From positions 109,457 to 173,456 of the forward strand of contig JAJDEB010000023.1 in NCBI GenBank assembly GCA_029260015.1: DNA of 64,000 bases, given 5' to 3'. The translations under genes and the position numbers were made by a program. A model generated the notes under the pieces. That model made no database searches. It was not told the origin of the DNA and saw only the letters and a program-made list of their open reading frames with translations. This DNA is from Phycisphaerae bacterium. GTDB lineage: Bacteria > Planctomycetota > Phycisphaerae > UBA1845. Positions 53,179 through 61,689 of the stretch are shown here, piece after piece (the stretch's first letter is position 1; every line of letters begins with the position of its first letter).

Positions 53179-55881
53179 CTATTCGTCCTCGGCGCTATCA
53201 ATCAGTTGCTGTCGGTATTCTTCTGCACGCTCTGGGTTATTCCGCAATTCGTAAAGCCCAACCAATCGCTTGACCATTTTCTGCGTATGGATGTATTCGA
53301 CGCCCATCGTCTCGCGTAAGCATTCAAACGCATGAACCAAGTGCTGCTCTGCCCGATCGAATTCTTCCTGTGCAATCAATGACTCGGCCATCCCGCCTTC
53401 AAACACACAGGGTAGCCAGTGCCCTTCCGGCAGTGCCCGCCCTGCGATCGCCAGGACTTCCTCATATTGCTCGACGGCTTCATCGTGTTTGCCCTGATCA
53501 CGCAGCTGGCTGGCAAAATTGTTCATGGCGATCATCGTTTGCGGACTTTCATCGCCCAAATTCTTTCGCGTCCCTTCAACAACTTTCCGGGCGAGCAATG
53601 CTGATTCTTCTGTATTACCCTGATCCTCAAGAACTCCTGCAAGATTCCCCATCGCCAGGAGAGTTGCCGCATGATCGTCTCCGCGAATTCGCTGGTAGGT
53701 CTCCAATACTTCGCGAAAGTGTCGCTCGGCTTCTGCGAGTTTGCCCTGAGCATGAAGCGTGCGGGCCAAGTTGTTCTGTGTGATCAAAGTACTTTGATTT
53801 TCGGGCCCCATGGTTTTTCGACTGATCTTCAAGACGCGGCGATTAATCGCCTCAGCTTCCTTGACATTACCACGCTCAAACATGACGTCAGCGAGGTTGT
53901 TCATCGAGGTCAGCGTCGCGTCATGCTCTTCGCCCATTTCCTCAAGCTGAACGGCGAGAACGCTTCTGAAGATTTTCTCTGCCTCTTCACGCTCACCCAA
54001 CTGCATGTGCAACGAACCGATGTTTGACTTGGCTGCGAGGGTTTTCGGATGGCGCGGCCCGAACTTCTCAAGGTAGGCCTTGCGTACGTCGGTGAGCAAT
54101 TGTCGGGCTTCATCAAACCGCCCGATTTCCTGAAAATATCCGCCCAGCATGTTCATCGTGCCGAGCGTGTCGTAGTGATTGGCCCCCAAGATCGTCGATT
54201 GACGCACAATGTTCGAATTGGCCAGCGCGATTGCCTCATCACGCTTACCCTGCATGTAGTAATTTCGAGCCAATTCTGTCGTTGCCGACAAACCCATACG
54301 CGTGATTTCGGCATGGGCTACGTCTGCTCTACTGTTTGAATCAGTAACATCAAATGACACCGGTTCGTCCGAAACGCCTTTGACGCCCGATTCATCGATC
54401 ACTTCTTCAAACATCTCGCACGACTCGTCAAGTCGATCCAGTTCAAGCAGGACCCGCGCTAACATCGACTTCGACGAAAGCAGATCGACTCGAACATCAC
54501 CATCCGACTCATTGAACAGATCGACCGATTTTTGCAGCAGTGGCTCCGCGTCGGCATAACGTCCGAGACTTTGGAGGCTGCTGCCCAGCGTTTGATACAA
54601 GGACGCCCGGACCGTCGCCGGTGATTCATTGTCGCTGTTGAGTTGCCGTGCGGCGATGGTTAATACATCGGCGACGCGCACTTGGTAACCTTCATTCTCT
54701 GCATCAACCGAAGCCAGCATGGTTCTGAGAAACGCGTTGATCGATTCGGCACGCTTGGCTTCGGTTTGAGCGATTTGCTGCGCTTCAGTTGCGTCTTGAT
54801 ACAAAACCGACATCGTCGCGCCATACGCGATCGTCAACATCAAGACCACAACTGACGCGCCAGCCAACATGCGGTAGCGCTTGAGATTGCGCTTGAGTAC
54901 ATACCAAGTGCTGTCGCGCCGGGCCGCGATCGGTTCACCATCGTCGTATCTTCGCAGATCGTCAGCCAACTCCCGCACTGACTGATACCTGCGGTCGGGA
55001 TCCTTGGCGAGCGCTTTGAGGACGATCGTCTCCAGATCGGCGTCAATGCTGGAATTGTGCGTGCGCAGCGCTGCCGGTTCGCTCATGACGATGTGATCGA
55101 GAACTTCGCGAATGCGTCCCTGCACCTCGTAGGGAAACGCTCCGGTCAACAGGTGATAGAGCATCATGCCGAGCGAATAGACATCGGTTCGCACATCGAT
55201 CCGATGCAGATTCCCCTCGGCTTGTTCGGGACTGGCCCAGGCGAGCGATCCGAAGAAATTGCCCGAACGGCTGATGGCGTCAGGTCCACGGGAAACACCC
55301 TCCGGTTCGCCAAATCCCTTGGCCAACCCGAAATCGAGAATGCGCGGTTCGCCACTTCGATCGACGCGCACGTTGCTCGGTTTCAGATCGCGATGCATGA
55401 TCCCGTGTTGATGGGCGAACTGGATCGCGTCGCAAACCTTCGCAATCAATTGGTTGATGTTGGCTATCTCATTCTTGTTCTTGGGCTTCAGTGAAACGGC
55501 TTGATCGAGCGGCTCGCCGTCGACGTATTCCATGACGAGATACTGGCGGCCTTCACTCGTTGTGCCGCTGTCGTAAATGCTGACGATGTTGGGGTGCCGC
55601 AGCGACGCAACCAGATCCACTTCGCGTTCAAATCGCCGCACGCTTGCTGTTGATGCCAGTGCACCGTCGAGCAAAACCTTGATCGCCACATCGCGCCCGG
55701 TGGACTCTTGAACACTTCGATAGACGACGCCTTGCCCACCCCGCCGCACTTCGACGAGCCGTTCATATCCGTCAATCTCAATAGGCAGACGCGTCCGCCG
55801 CGCCTCGCGCTGCACTTCATCGAGCAGCGTGGACGGATCGTCAAACCATTGTGATGGGGTAGATTGCATGCCCGGTGGCAC
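53179..55881 (-). CDS. Ser/Thr protein kinase with TPR repeats
   Basis: About 900 residues. Hanks-type kinase in the first 300: glycine loop VRRGGQGVVYRS, the VAIKVL lysine, HRDLKPSNV, DFGLAK and SPEQAE. One membrane helix follows (LAGASVVVLMLTIAYGA), then about 500 residues of TPR units (repeated MNNLA, LARTLHAQGKLAEAERHFREVLE), which would face the periplasm or paryphoplasm and bind protein partners. I prefer the GTG at 55881, seven bases after GGAGA; an ATG at 55869 is an alternative. It follows the ECF-type sigma gene by 55 bases. In planctomycetes such pairs are thought to transmit an envelope signal from kinase to sigma factor. Confidence 0.9.
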   Translation of the reverse strand: MPPGMQSTPSQWFDDPSTLLDEVQREARRTRLPIEIDGYERLVEVRRGGQGVVYRSVQESTGRDVAIKVLLDGALASTASVRRFEREVDLVASLRHPNIVSIYDSGTTSEGRQYLVMEYVDGEPLDQAVSLKPKNKNEIANINQLIAKVCDAIQFAHQHGIMHRDLKPSNVRVDRSGEPRILDFGLAKGFGEPEGVSRGPDAISRSGNFFGSLAWASPEQAEGNLHRIDVRTDVYSLGMMLYHLLTGAFPYEVQGRIREVLDHIVMSEPAALRTHNSSIDADLETIVLKALAKDPDRRYQSVRELADDLRRYDDGEPIAARRDSTWYVLKRNLKRYRMLAGASVVVLMLTIAYGATMSVLYQDATEAQQIAQTEAKRAESINAFLRTMLASVDAENEGYQVRVADVLTIAARQLNSDNESPATVRASLYQTLGSSLQSLGRYADAEPLLQKSVDLFNESDGDVRVDLLSSKSMLARVLLELDRLDESCEMFEEVIDESGVKGVSDEPVSFDVTDSNSRADVAHAEITRMGLSATTELARNYYMQGKRDEAIALANSNIVRQSTILGANHYDTLGTMNMLGGYFQEIGRFDEARQLLTDVRKAYLEKFGPRHPKTLAAKSNIGSLHMQLGEREEAEKIFRSVLAVQLEEMGEEHDATLTSMNNLADVMFERGNVKEAEAINRRVLKISRKTMGPENQSTLITQNNLARTLHAQGKLAEAERHFREVLETYQRIRGDDHAATLLAMGNLAGVLEDQGNTEESALLARKVVEGTRKNLGDESPQTMIAMNNFASQLRDQGKHDEAVEQYEEVLAIAGRALPEGHWLPCVFEGGMAESLIAQEEFDRAEQHLVHAFECLRETMGVEYIHTQKMVKRLVGLYELRNNPERAEEYRQQLIDSAEDE

Positions 55882-55936
55882 GGATCGATCTCCGCGTATG
55901 TGTAACAATTTTTTCGAAAGCGAACCCTCTTGGCGG

Positions 55937-56527
55937 CTAACCTTCGTCGTCAACCTGCAGGCGAATCAATTCGCCGAGGCGTTTGAGAATGCGCGACTTG
56001 GCTTTGTAAACCTGATCCACATTGATTTCCAAATCGTCGGCAGTCTCCTGCACGCTTCGACCCTGTACGCCATAAAACTCAAACGCCTGCTGATCCTGCT
56101 CGTTGAATTCGATCGCGATGATCCGCATCGCCTGGCGGACATGGTGCTGTCGCCACTCTTCCTCCCAGATGGCCTCCGTCTCAGGATCGTCCCTCGTCGA
56201 ATCGACCGCCGCCTCAATATCTTCTAGCAGGACGGGCGTCTTCTTCTGAAACGTTTTTCGATAGACGGCTCGGATGACCAGCGTTTTGAGGTAGGAACGG
56301 AATTTTCCCTTGGCTGGGTCGTATTCAAACTTGGGCATCGACTTGGTCAGGATCATCAGAACATCCTGCATGATGTCGTCGATCTCAGCCGCGTTGACGT
56401 GGCGGCGGCGGGCAAAACTGCGGATGAGGGGGCCATACCGCTCGCAGAATTCGGTCCAGGCGGCTTCGTCGTCGGCATTGGCGACGCGCTCAAGCAGAGT
56501 CACATGTGTGGTGTTCGGCCCAATCAT
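55937..56527 (-). CDS. ECF-family sigma factor
   Basis: 196 residues with sigma region 2 (WTEFCERYGPLIRSFARRRHVNAAEIDDIMQDVLMIL ... FRSYLKTLVIRAVY) and region 4 (AFEFYGVQGRSVQETADDLEINVDQVYKAKSRILKRLGEL), without region 3. It directs RNA polymerase to stress or envelope genes. Adjacent to the kinase-TPR gene on the same strand, it fits the planctomycete sigma-kinase groups, in which phosphorylation of sigma may control it. No anti-sigma gene is visible. A TAGAAT hexamer ends six bases before the ATG and no Shine-Dalgarno is present, so a leaderless message is possible. Confidence 0.88.
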   Translation of the reverse strand: MIGPNTTHVTLLERVANADDEAAWTEFCERYGPLIRSFARRRHVNAAEIDDIMQDVLMILTKSMPKFEYDPAKGKFRSYLKTLVIRAVYRKTFQKKTPVLLEDIEAAVDSTRDDPETEAIWEEEWRQHHVRQAMRIIAIEFNEQDQQAFEFYGVQGRSVQETADDLEINVDQVYKAKSRILKRLGELIRLQVDDEG

Positions 56528-56591
56528 GAGGCCATTCTACCGGAAATGTGGCGCGAAATCATCGAATAGTAGTCTGAGGCGTTATCTGCGC

Positions 56592-56627
56592 AAAAAATAA
56601 CCCGCCGATGGTTGGGCCATCGACGGG
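56592..56627 (-). terminator. Intrinsic terminator or attenuator
   Basis: Perfectly pairing 11-bp stem in RNA (CCCGTCGATGG / CCATCGGCGGG, one G-U) with a five-base loop and TTATTTTTT after it. It is 65 bases upstream of the sigma factor start. Confidence 0.85.
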
Positions 56628-56692
56628 TCTAGAAACCTATCATGGTTTCAGAAACCTGAAAGGTTGCTGCGGTCGCAGCTACGTCTGCTACG

Positions 56693-56728
56693 CTATCGCA
56701 GCCACCTCGTTTGTTCACCAATCGTCAC
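56693..56728 (-). CDS. Possible 11-codon leader peptide
   Basis: GTG-initiated MTIGEQTRWLR, stopping at TAG, with AGGAGGTGATC placed six bases upstream, the exact complement of the 16S tail. It is far too short for a functional enzyme; its placement between a promoter and an attenuator-like terminator suggests a leader peptide. Evidence is limited to the ribosome site and the position. Confidence 0.35.
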   Translation of the reverse strand: MTIGEQTRWLR

Positions 56729-56960
56729 AGATCACCTCCTATTCAAGGGCAGCCATCCCGAAACCGTTTTCTGTTTCAACATACACGTTGAAACAAAGCG
56801 TATCGCGGGCACTGATCATCGCGCCGGCCGTCGCCTGGCGAGCACGCGTGAGCACCTCGAAAAAAAATCGATCAACCCACGGTAAGGTGCGTCTGCCCAA
56901 GTCGCCTCGCCCCTAGTTTTTGAGGCCGTCACAGAAGCAGATCACTTGTCTTACACCGTA

Positions 56961-56990
56961 AGTCTAGGACACGCGCGCTTATCGGGTCAA
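56961..56990 (-). promoter_or_regulatory. Promoter of the leader/small RNA
   Basis: TTGACC (56990-56985), 18 bases, TAGACT (56966-56961), preceded by a run of seven A on this strand. The predicted start is near 56954. Confidence 0.6.
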
Positions 56991-57140
56991 GTGTTTTTTT
57001 GCAACGCAGATTTCAATAATCGCCTACAGGCAAGAACAATGCTGGCAATACTGAAAACGCCGCCAATGCACTTTGAGATTATCCAGGTTAATACGCGGTA
57101 GGCGTCCGATATTTACGCGGGTAGTTCAGTCAGCACGCAT

Positions 57141-58328
57141 TCAAACAGCAGCAGCCTCAGCGGACCCCACCGGTGTCTGCAGAACGATGTCATCGCTGTG
57201 CACAACGTCATCAATGTACACGTAACCAAGCGTTTCCAGAAATTCATCGCTCGACTTGCCACACATCTTCGCGACACCGTTTGAATCGTACGAAACAAGC
57301 CCGGTCGCGAACACGCGATCATGTTCGTCGGCTAGGTCGATGCGGGCGCCGATTCCGAAAGTGCCATGCACTGACACTACGTTATCCGGCTTGAGCCCGC
57401 GACCTTCACCGATAGCCACCCGCCCTTGACGGGTGACAGACAGCACACCGCATGCTCCCTTCTGGACAGCCAACCAGCGGGCTTCCAATAGCTGCTCGGC
57501 TGACGATGGGCGAAATAACGTCCCAACCGACTCGCCTTTAACCACAGTAGTCAACATCCCCTGCGTCTTACCGCACGCAATGATTGCAGGCACGCCCCAA
57601 CTGTTCGCCAATCGTGCAGCCGACACTTTGACCTTCATACCACCGACACCCGTCGCGCTGAGCTCCGCAGTCACGCAACCATCGAGCGACGCATCACCAT
57701 GCACCTCGTCAATGACCGCGCCATCGCAACCGTTTCGATAAACCCCTTGCACACTGCTAAGCAACACGAGCAAATCCGCCGACGCAACATTGGTCACCCA
57801 CGCGGCGAGATGGTCGTTGTCACCGATCTGCTTTTCATCTTCCGCAAGTGCGTCGTTCTCATTGATGATTGGAACAACCCCGCTCCGGATTAACTCCTGC
57901 AATGTGTATCGCGCGCTCAGAAATCGGCGCGGATTGGAGAAATCATCCTCCATCATCAGAAGCTGGGCGACCTCAACGCGGTGCCGACAAAAAGCCTTCG
58001 CAAACAACGTCATCAACTTGTATTGACCTACGCTTGCCGACGCCTGCCGTTTAACTACCGACTTCGGTGGAGACGGATACCGCAGCCCCGCATAGCCAGC
58101 CGCCACCGCGCCCGAGACGACCATGACCACTTCAAAACCCTGATGCAGCAGCACCGACACATCGTACGCCAAATCGGCGATCACCTTCGGGCGAAGTTTG
58201 CCGTTGCTCGCGATCACAGCGCTACCGACCTTGACGACGATTCGCTTCACGCGGCCCACGACATCGCGTCGATTTGCAATGGTTTTGGATTGAGACGCTG
58301 CCTTTTGATTACTGATTGATTTTGGCAT
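57141..58328 (-). CDS. proB: Glutamate 5-kinase
   Basis: First enzyme of proline synthesis: phosphorylates the gamma-carboxyl of glutamate. 395 residues: IVVKVGSAVI, VVSGAVAAGY, the feedback/active-site region VVPIINENDALAEDEKQIGDNDHLAAWV, SATGVGGMKVKVSAARLA, and a C-terminal PUA domain (RGLKPDNVVSVHGTFGIGARI). The stop region is followed by the 600-base gap with the small-RNA candidate. The start overlaps the argH stop by 20 bases, so it belongs to the arg operon. proA is not in the window, so proB sits apart from its usual partner. Confidence 0.93.
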   Translation of the reverse strand: MPKSISNQKAASQSKTIANRRDVVGRVKRIVVKVGSAVIASNGKLRPKVIADLAYDVSVLLHQGFEVVMVVSGAVAAGYAGLRYPSPPKSVVKRQASASVGQYKLMTLFAKAFCRHRVEVAQLLMMEDDFSNPRRFLSARYTLQELIRSGVVPIINENDALAEDEKQIGDNDHLAAWVTNVASADLLVLLSSVQGVYRNGCDGAVIDEVHGDASLDGCVTAELSATGVGGMKVKVSAARLANSWGVPAIIACGKTQGMLTTVVKGESVGTLFRPSSAEQLLEARWLAVQKGACGVLSVTRQGRVAIGEGRGLKPDNVVSVHGTFGIGARIDLADEHDRVFATGLVSYDSNGVAKMCGKSSDEFLETLGYVYIDDVVHSDDIVLQTPVGSAEAAAV

Positions 58329-59631
58329 TGTTGATTCGTTCGATCATCGCATGGGCGATGCGCAATGTTTCATTCGGACTGGCGCTGCCTGTTGTTTGAT
58401 ACTGATGCGCAAGCACAGCGACATCGCGCCCGGCTTCTACAGATTCCAAATCGCCTGCCACAGCATGATGTGCGTCGCGCATGGCCATGCCTTCCTGAAC
58501 TTTTTGTTCCATGCGCATCGTCGCATCGATATGCCCTAATTGCAGCGATGCCTTCAGATTCTCCGGTCGAAACGCCAACGCTTCGGCAAAGCACGTCGTC
58601 ATCTCCAGCAATCCGACAAGCGACTCTGTCGATGATTGCACGACGGGTTTGATGCACTGCAAGTCTCGGTTGTATCCGCTGGGCAAACCCTTCATGATGA
58701 GCAGCGCATGATTGTGTGCCGCGACAATCGCATTGCACTCGCCACGCAGCAATTCCATCGCGTCGGGGTTCGTCTTGTTCGGCATCATCGATGACCCGGT
58801 CCCGAAGGCGGCTGGGTATGCAACCCATGACAGCGAAGTCTGCGCGAATGCGATCACATCAGTTGCAAAGGATTGCAAGTGTAGCGCGACATGGGCGGCA
58901 TCGGCCAACAGTTCCAGACAGGCGTCGCGCGTCGATGTCGAATCAAGCGCGTTGTCACTTGGCCCCTGAAATCCAAGGAGCGTTGCCTGCAAGTTTCTGT
59001 CGATCGGTATCGACGAACCAGCCACCGCCCCACTGCCCAATGGACAAGCCTGCTTCCAAGTAGCCACCGAAATCGCCAGACGGTTTGCTGACCGCTCGAA
59101 GGCAGCCGCATACTTCAGCGCCCAAAACCCTGCGCTGCCCGGCGCGGCGAACTGACAATGAGTCTGCAAAGGAAAAACAAGCGGTGCCCAATCAATCGCC
59201 TTCTCGCAGAGTTGCAGACTCAAACCCTGCGCGGCTTGGGCAGCCTTCGCGCCCGCATCAATGGCATACATCATCAATAATGTCGCCACTTGATCGTTGC
59301 GAGAACGGGCGGTGTGGATTTTCTTACCTGCATCACCTACCCGGGCGACCAATTCCGACTCAACCCATGTATGAATGTCTTCTGCTGGGGAATCCGATGG
59401 CGCTGCACCCGGTAAACCGTCAATCAGAACATCCGCCGCAATCTGCTTGAGCGCATCTTGCACGCCGACGCATTCTTCTTCGCTGAAGATTCCGGCTTGC
59501 TTCAGCGTTGCGGAGTGGGCAAGTTGCAACCGAATCTCAAACGGCAGCAGAAACCAGTCCTCCTCCAGAGATCGATTGGTTTTCGCAAACGTCGGATGCA
59601 GCGTTCCCTGTTGTTTCCAAAGCGTTTTCAT
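58309..59631 (-). CDS. argH: Argininosuccinate lyase
   Basis: Cleaves argininosuccinate to arginine and fumarate, the last step of arginine synthesis. About 440 residues; fumarase/aspartase superfamily motifs HTARSRNDQVAT, THCQFAAPGS and the mobile loop GTGSSMMPNKTNPDAMEL with the catalytic Ser. The ATG at 59631 (MKTLWKQQ) or 59640 is the likely start. Its first 95 or so bases lie inside the 3' end of argG, an unusually long overlap. The next gene, proB, overlaps its stop. Confidence 0.93.
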   Translation of the reverse strand: MKTLWKQQGTLHPTFAKTNRSLEEDWFLLPFEIRLQLAHSATLKQAGIFSEEECVGVQDALKQIAADVLIDGLPGAAPSDSPAEDIHTWVESELVARVGDAGKKIHTARSRNDQVATLLMMYAIDAGAKAAQAAQGLSLQLCEKAIDWAPLVFPLQTHCQFAAPGSAGFWALKYAAAFERSANRLAISVATWKQACPLGSGAVAGSSIPIDRNLQATLLGFQGPSDNALDSTSTRDACLELLADAAHVALHLQSFATDVIAFAQTSLSWVAYPAAFGTGSSMMPNKTNPDAMELLRGECNAIVAAHNHALLIMKGLPSGYNRDLQCIKPVVQSSTESLVGLLEMTTCFAEALAFRPENLKASLQLGHIDATMRMEQKVQEGMAMRDAHHAVAGDLESVEAGRDVAVLAHQYQTTGSASPNETLRIAHAMIERINNAKINQ

Positions 59632-60931
59632 AACTGACATCCGTTTCTTTAAACGATTGGCCGACATTGGCGAGCCAGCTTAGGTTGATGAATCCACCGG
59701 CATCGGCGTGCGAGTATTCGCTGGCTTCAAACGTTGACATCTCTTTGCAGAAGAGAGACTGCGCAGCATTGATCTTCGACACATACATCGCCGGTGCAAA
59801 CGCAAACGTCACCGTTCCGGTCAGACAATCGAGCAGCGGTTTCGCGGATGCCTCCAATACCTTTCGCTGCATCGAAAAGTATTCGCCCTTATAGAGCAGC
59901 GTCGCATAGTCCTGCGCGATCGATGCGTAGCGATCATAGGTCGGCTTGTTCAAACAGCACCGCGCCAACGCGTCAGCCGCCGTTTGCAACAGTTTGGCAG
60001 CCGGATTCACATATATCCCGCGAGACTTCACGCCCGTCGTACGATTCTCGATGACCAGATCCCACGCCCAATGCGCGTGGCGGTGGTCTTTATTGAGCTG
60101 ATCGACAATTGCGCCGAGCGATTTTTTGACCCCATCTACCGCCACGACTTCGCCCTGCTTGAATTCAACCGTTACAGACTTTGGCGACTCAGCGGGACCA
60201 CCCGTTGCGAACTTGTCTTTGACAAAATCCAGGACCGATTCGATTCCAACGTCGGCTGTCGGGTCTTCCAGTTCGCTGCCTTCGACGCTGATATGCCAAA
60301 GATTTTCGTCGAGACTGTAATCTTTCTTTTCGTCGAATTCGTCCTGGCAGCCCTTCGACTTCAAATACGCAATGAGGTCTTTTCGACCTTCAAATTCCCA
60401 TGCTCTCCATGGGGCCAACACCGGACACTCCGGCGCCAAAGTTTTATACGCAAACTCGAAACGAATTTGATCGTTCCCCTTACCCGTCGCTCCATGAACA
60501 AGCGTCGCCCCACCGAGTTCCTTGGCTCGCTTGACTTGCTCCAGTGCAATGAAAGGCCGCGCCAGCGCCGTACCCAGTCGATACGTGCCTTCGTAAACAG
60601 CCGACAGCCCGATCGCTTTGGAGACGACGGTCTCAAGCATCGCCGGTTTCGCATCACGAATCACCGCTGTCTTTGCGCCGTAACGCAGCGCTTTGTCGCA
60701 TAGGGCCTCCAAATCCTCGTCTTGTCCAACATCGACGAGGATCGCGTGGATCTCGTATCCGAGTTCCTTAAGCCAAATGACAATCGCCGAAGTATCCAAC
60801 CCACCCGAATATGCCAGCACGCACTTCGGCGCAGTGCCACCGGATGACACTGATCCTTGCGAATCCGCCAGCTTGTTCGAGATGTTAGCCGCCAGGTCGG
60901 CCATGCTCTTCTTACTTTTCATATTTGTCAT
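59537..60931 (-). CDS. argG: Argininosuccinate synthase
   Basis: Joins citrulline and aspartate with ATP. 464 residues: ATP loop VLAYSGGLDTSAIVIWL, DVGQDEDLEAL, LGTALARPFIA, HGATGKGNDQIRFE and VEFKQGEVVAVDGVKKSLGA. The family's usual end is around the HADAGGFI segment; this frame continues for some 50 more residues (through KETDVSYENALETTG) into the start of argH. That is a tail extension, or the sign of a frameshift near the 3' end. The ATG at 60931 (or 60922) overlaps the argR stop. Confidence 0.93.
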   Translation of the reverse strand: MTNMKSKKSMADLAANISNKLADSQGSVSSGGTAPKCVLAYSGGLDTSAIVIWLKELGYEIHAILVDVGQDEDLEALCDKALRYGAKTAVIRDAKPAMLETVVSKAIGLSAVYEGTYRLGTALARPFIALEQVKRAKELGGATLVHGATGKGNDQIRFEFAYKTLAPECPVLAPWRAWEFEGRKDLIAYLKSKGCQDEFDEKKDYSLDENLWHISVEGSELEDPTADVGIESVLDFVKDKFATGGPAESPKSVTVEFKQGEVVAVDGVKKSLGAIVDQLNKDHRHAHWAWDLVIENRTTGVKSRGIYVNPAAKLLQTAADALARCCLNKPTYDRYASIAQDYATLLYKGEYFSMQRKVLEASAKPLLDCLTGTVTFAFAPAMYVSKINAAQSLFCKEMSTFEASEYSHADAGGFINLSWLANVGQSFKETDVSYENALETTGNAASDVCENQSISGGGLVSAAV

Positions 60932-61376
60932 CTCCCATCCATTGCCTCAATCGTCTGAGGGCAACGGTTTGTGTGTTGCGTGATTTAGTCGCGATGAAGA
61001 GCACATCGTCACCCGCCAACGTCGCGAGGATCGACGGATCCTTTTTCTTTTCGATCGCCACCGATACCGGCTGAGCCAATCCGGATTCGGTGAACACCAC
61101 AATCTGATGCGGGCCACAAACAGTGAATCGCCGAACGCCATCAAAGTAATGGGCGACATCGGCATGACCGTTGTCCATCGCCACGGATCGATAGCGACCG
61201 GCCACCTTCTTGATGCCCAACTCGTTAAGGTCGCGACTCAGCGTCGATTGATCGACCGTCAACCCGTCCTTCGAGAGCACATCAAGAATCTCCTTCTGCG
61301 AGCCAACCAGCCCATCGGCCACCAACCCAGAGATCACCTGCTGTCGTTGCTGTTTATCCATCATCATGCTTATCAT
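60912..61376 (-). CDS. argR: Arginine repressor
   Basis: 154 residues. An N-terminal winged helix (GSQKEILDVLSKDGLTVDQSTLSRDLNELGIKKV) matches ArgR/AhrC, and a C-terminal trimer domain carries the GDDVLFIATKS region (GDD/TI loop that binds arginine). It is the first gene of the operon argR-argG-argH-proB, so it probably represses its own operon when arginine is high. An AT-rich stretch with TAATAT and several CATAT/ATATG half-sites lies in the 60 bases upstream, where an ARG box would be expected. Several consecutive Met codons leave the exact start open. Confidence 0.9.
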   Translation of the reverse strand: MISMMMDKQQRQQVISGLVADGLVGSQKEILDVLSKDGLTVDQSTLSRDLNELGIKKVAGRYRSVAMDNGHADVAHYFDGVRRFTVCGPHQIVVFTESGLAQPVSVAIEKKKDPSILATLAGDDVLFIATKSRNTQTVALRRLRQWMGDDKYEK

Positions 61377-61689
61377 CGTACATCATATGCCAAAACATGC
61401 AACATATTATTTGGAAATTTTTCGGAATAACCAGCATTCATAAGCAAGAGTGACGCATAAATCCCCAGGAAGCCGCATTGCGATCGCATATATTCATAAA
61501 TATGCGGTTGCGTGGCTCCCGCATTTACCCAGAACAGGCTAAGCAGGCCTCCCCCAAGAACACGCATTACCCAACGAGAAATCACTGGGCATCCAACTTG
61601 AGAGGAAGCGGAGTCCACATTCAGAAATGGTCTGGGATGTATTGCTGGAATTGGTGCTGCTTGTTCAGAAGCAAGCCACGAGTTTAGGA
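61377..61689. other. Intergenic region upstream of argR
   Basis: 313 bases. Contains the argR promoter region and an AT-rich inverted repeat GCATAT/ATATGC (near 61483-61505). An open frame (61373-61768) crossing it has no start signal and no family likeness, so I do not call it. Confidence 0.5.

Larger units (their letters stand above)
56592..56954 (-). ncRNA. Candidate structured leader or independent small RNA
   Basis: A unit without a full-size gene, running from a promoter (56961-56990) to a terminator (56592-56627). It contains GTTTCAAC-gtgtat-GTTGAAAC, a GCTGCG-AC-CGCAGC hairpin, GAAACC-atgata-GGTTTC, and an 11-codon ORF (56693-56728) with a perfect AGGAGGTGATC site. The GGTGGCTGCG following the ORF could alternatively pair with CGCAGCAACC, so mutually exclusive folds exist. 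It matches none of RNase P, tmRNA, SRP or 6S RNA as far as I can see. Confidence 0.5.

Noticed and set aside
56728-56742. GATCACCTCCT on the plus strand, resembling the 3' end of 16S rRNA
   Set aside because: Only 11 bases match and no other 16S sequence is near; it is better read as a perfect Shine-Dalgarno on the minus strand.
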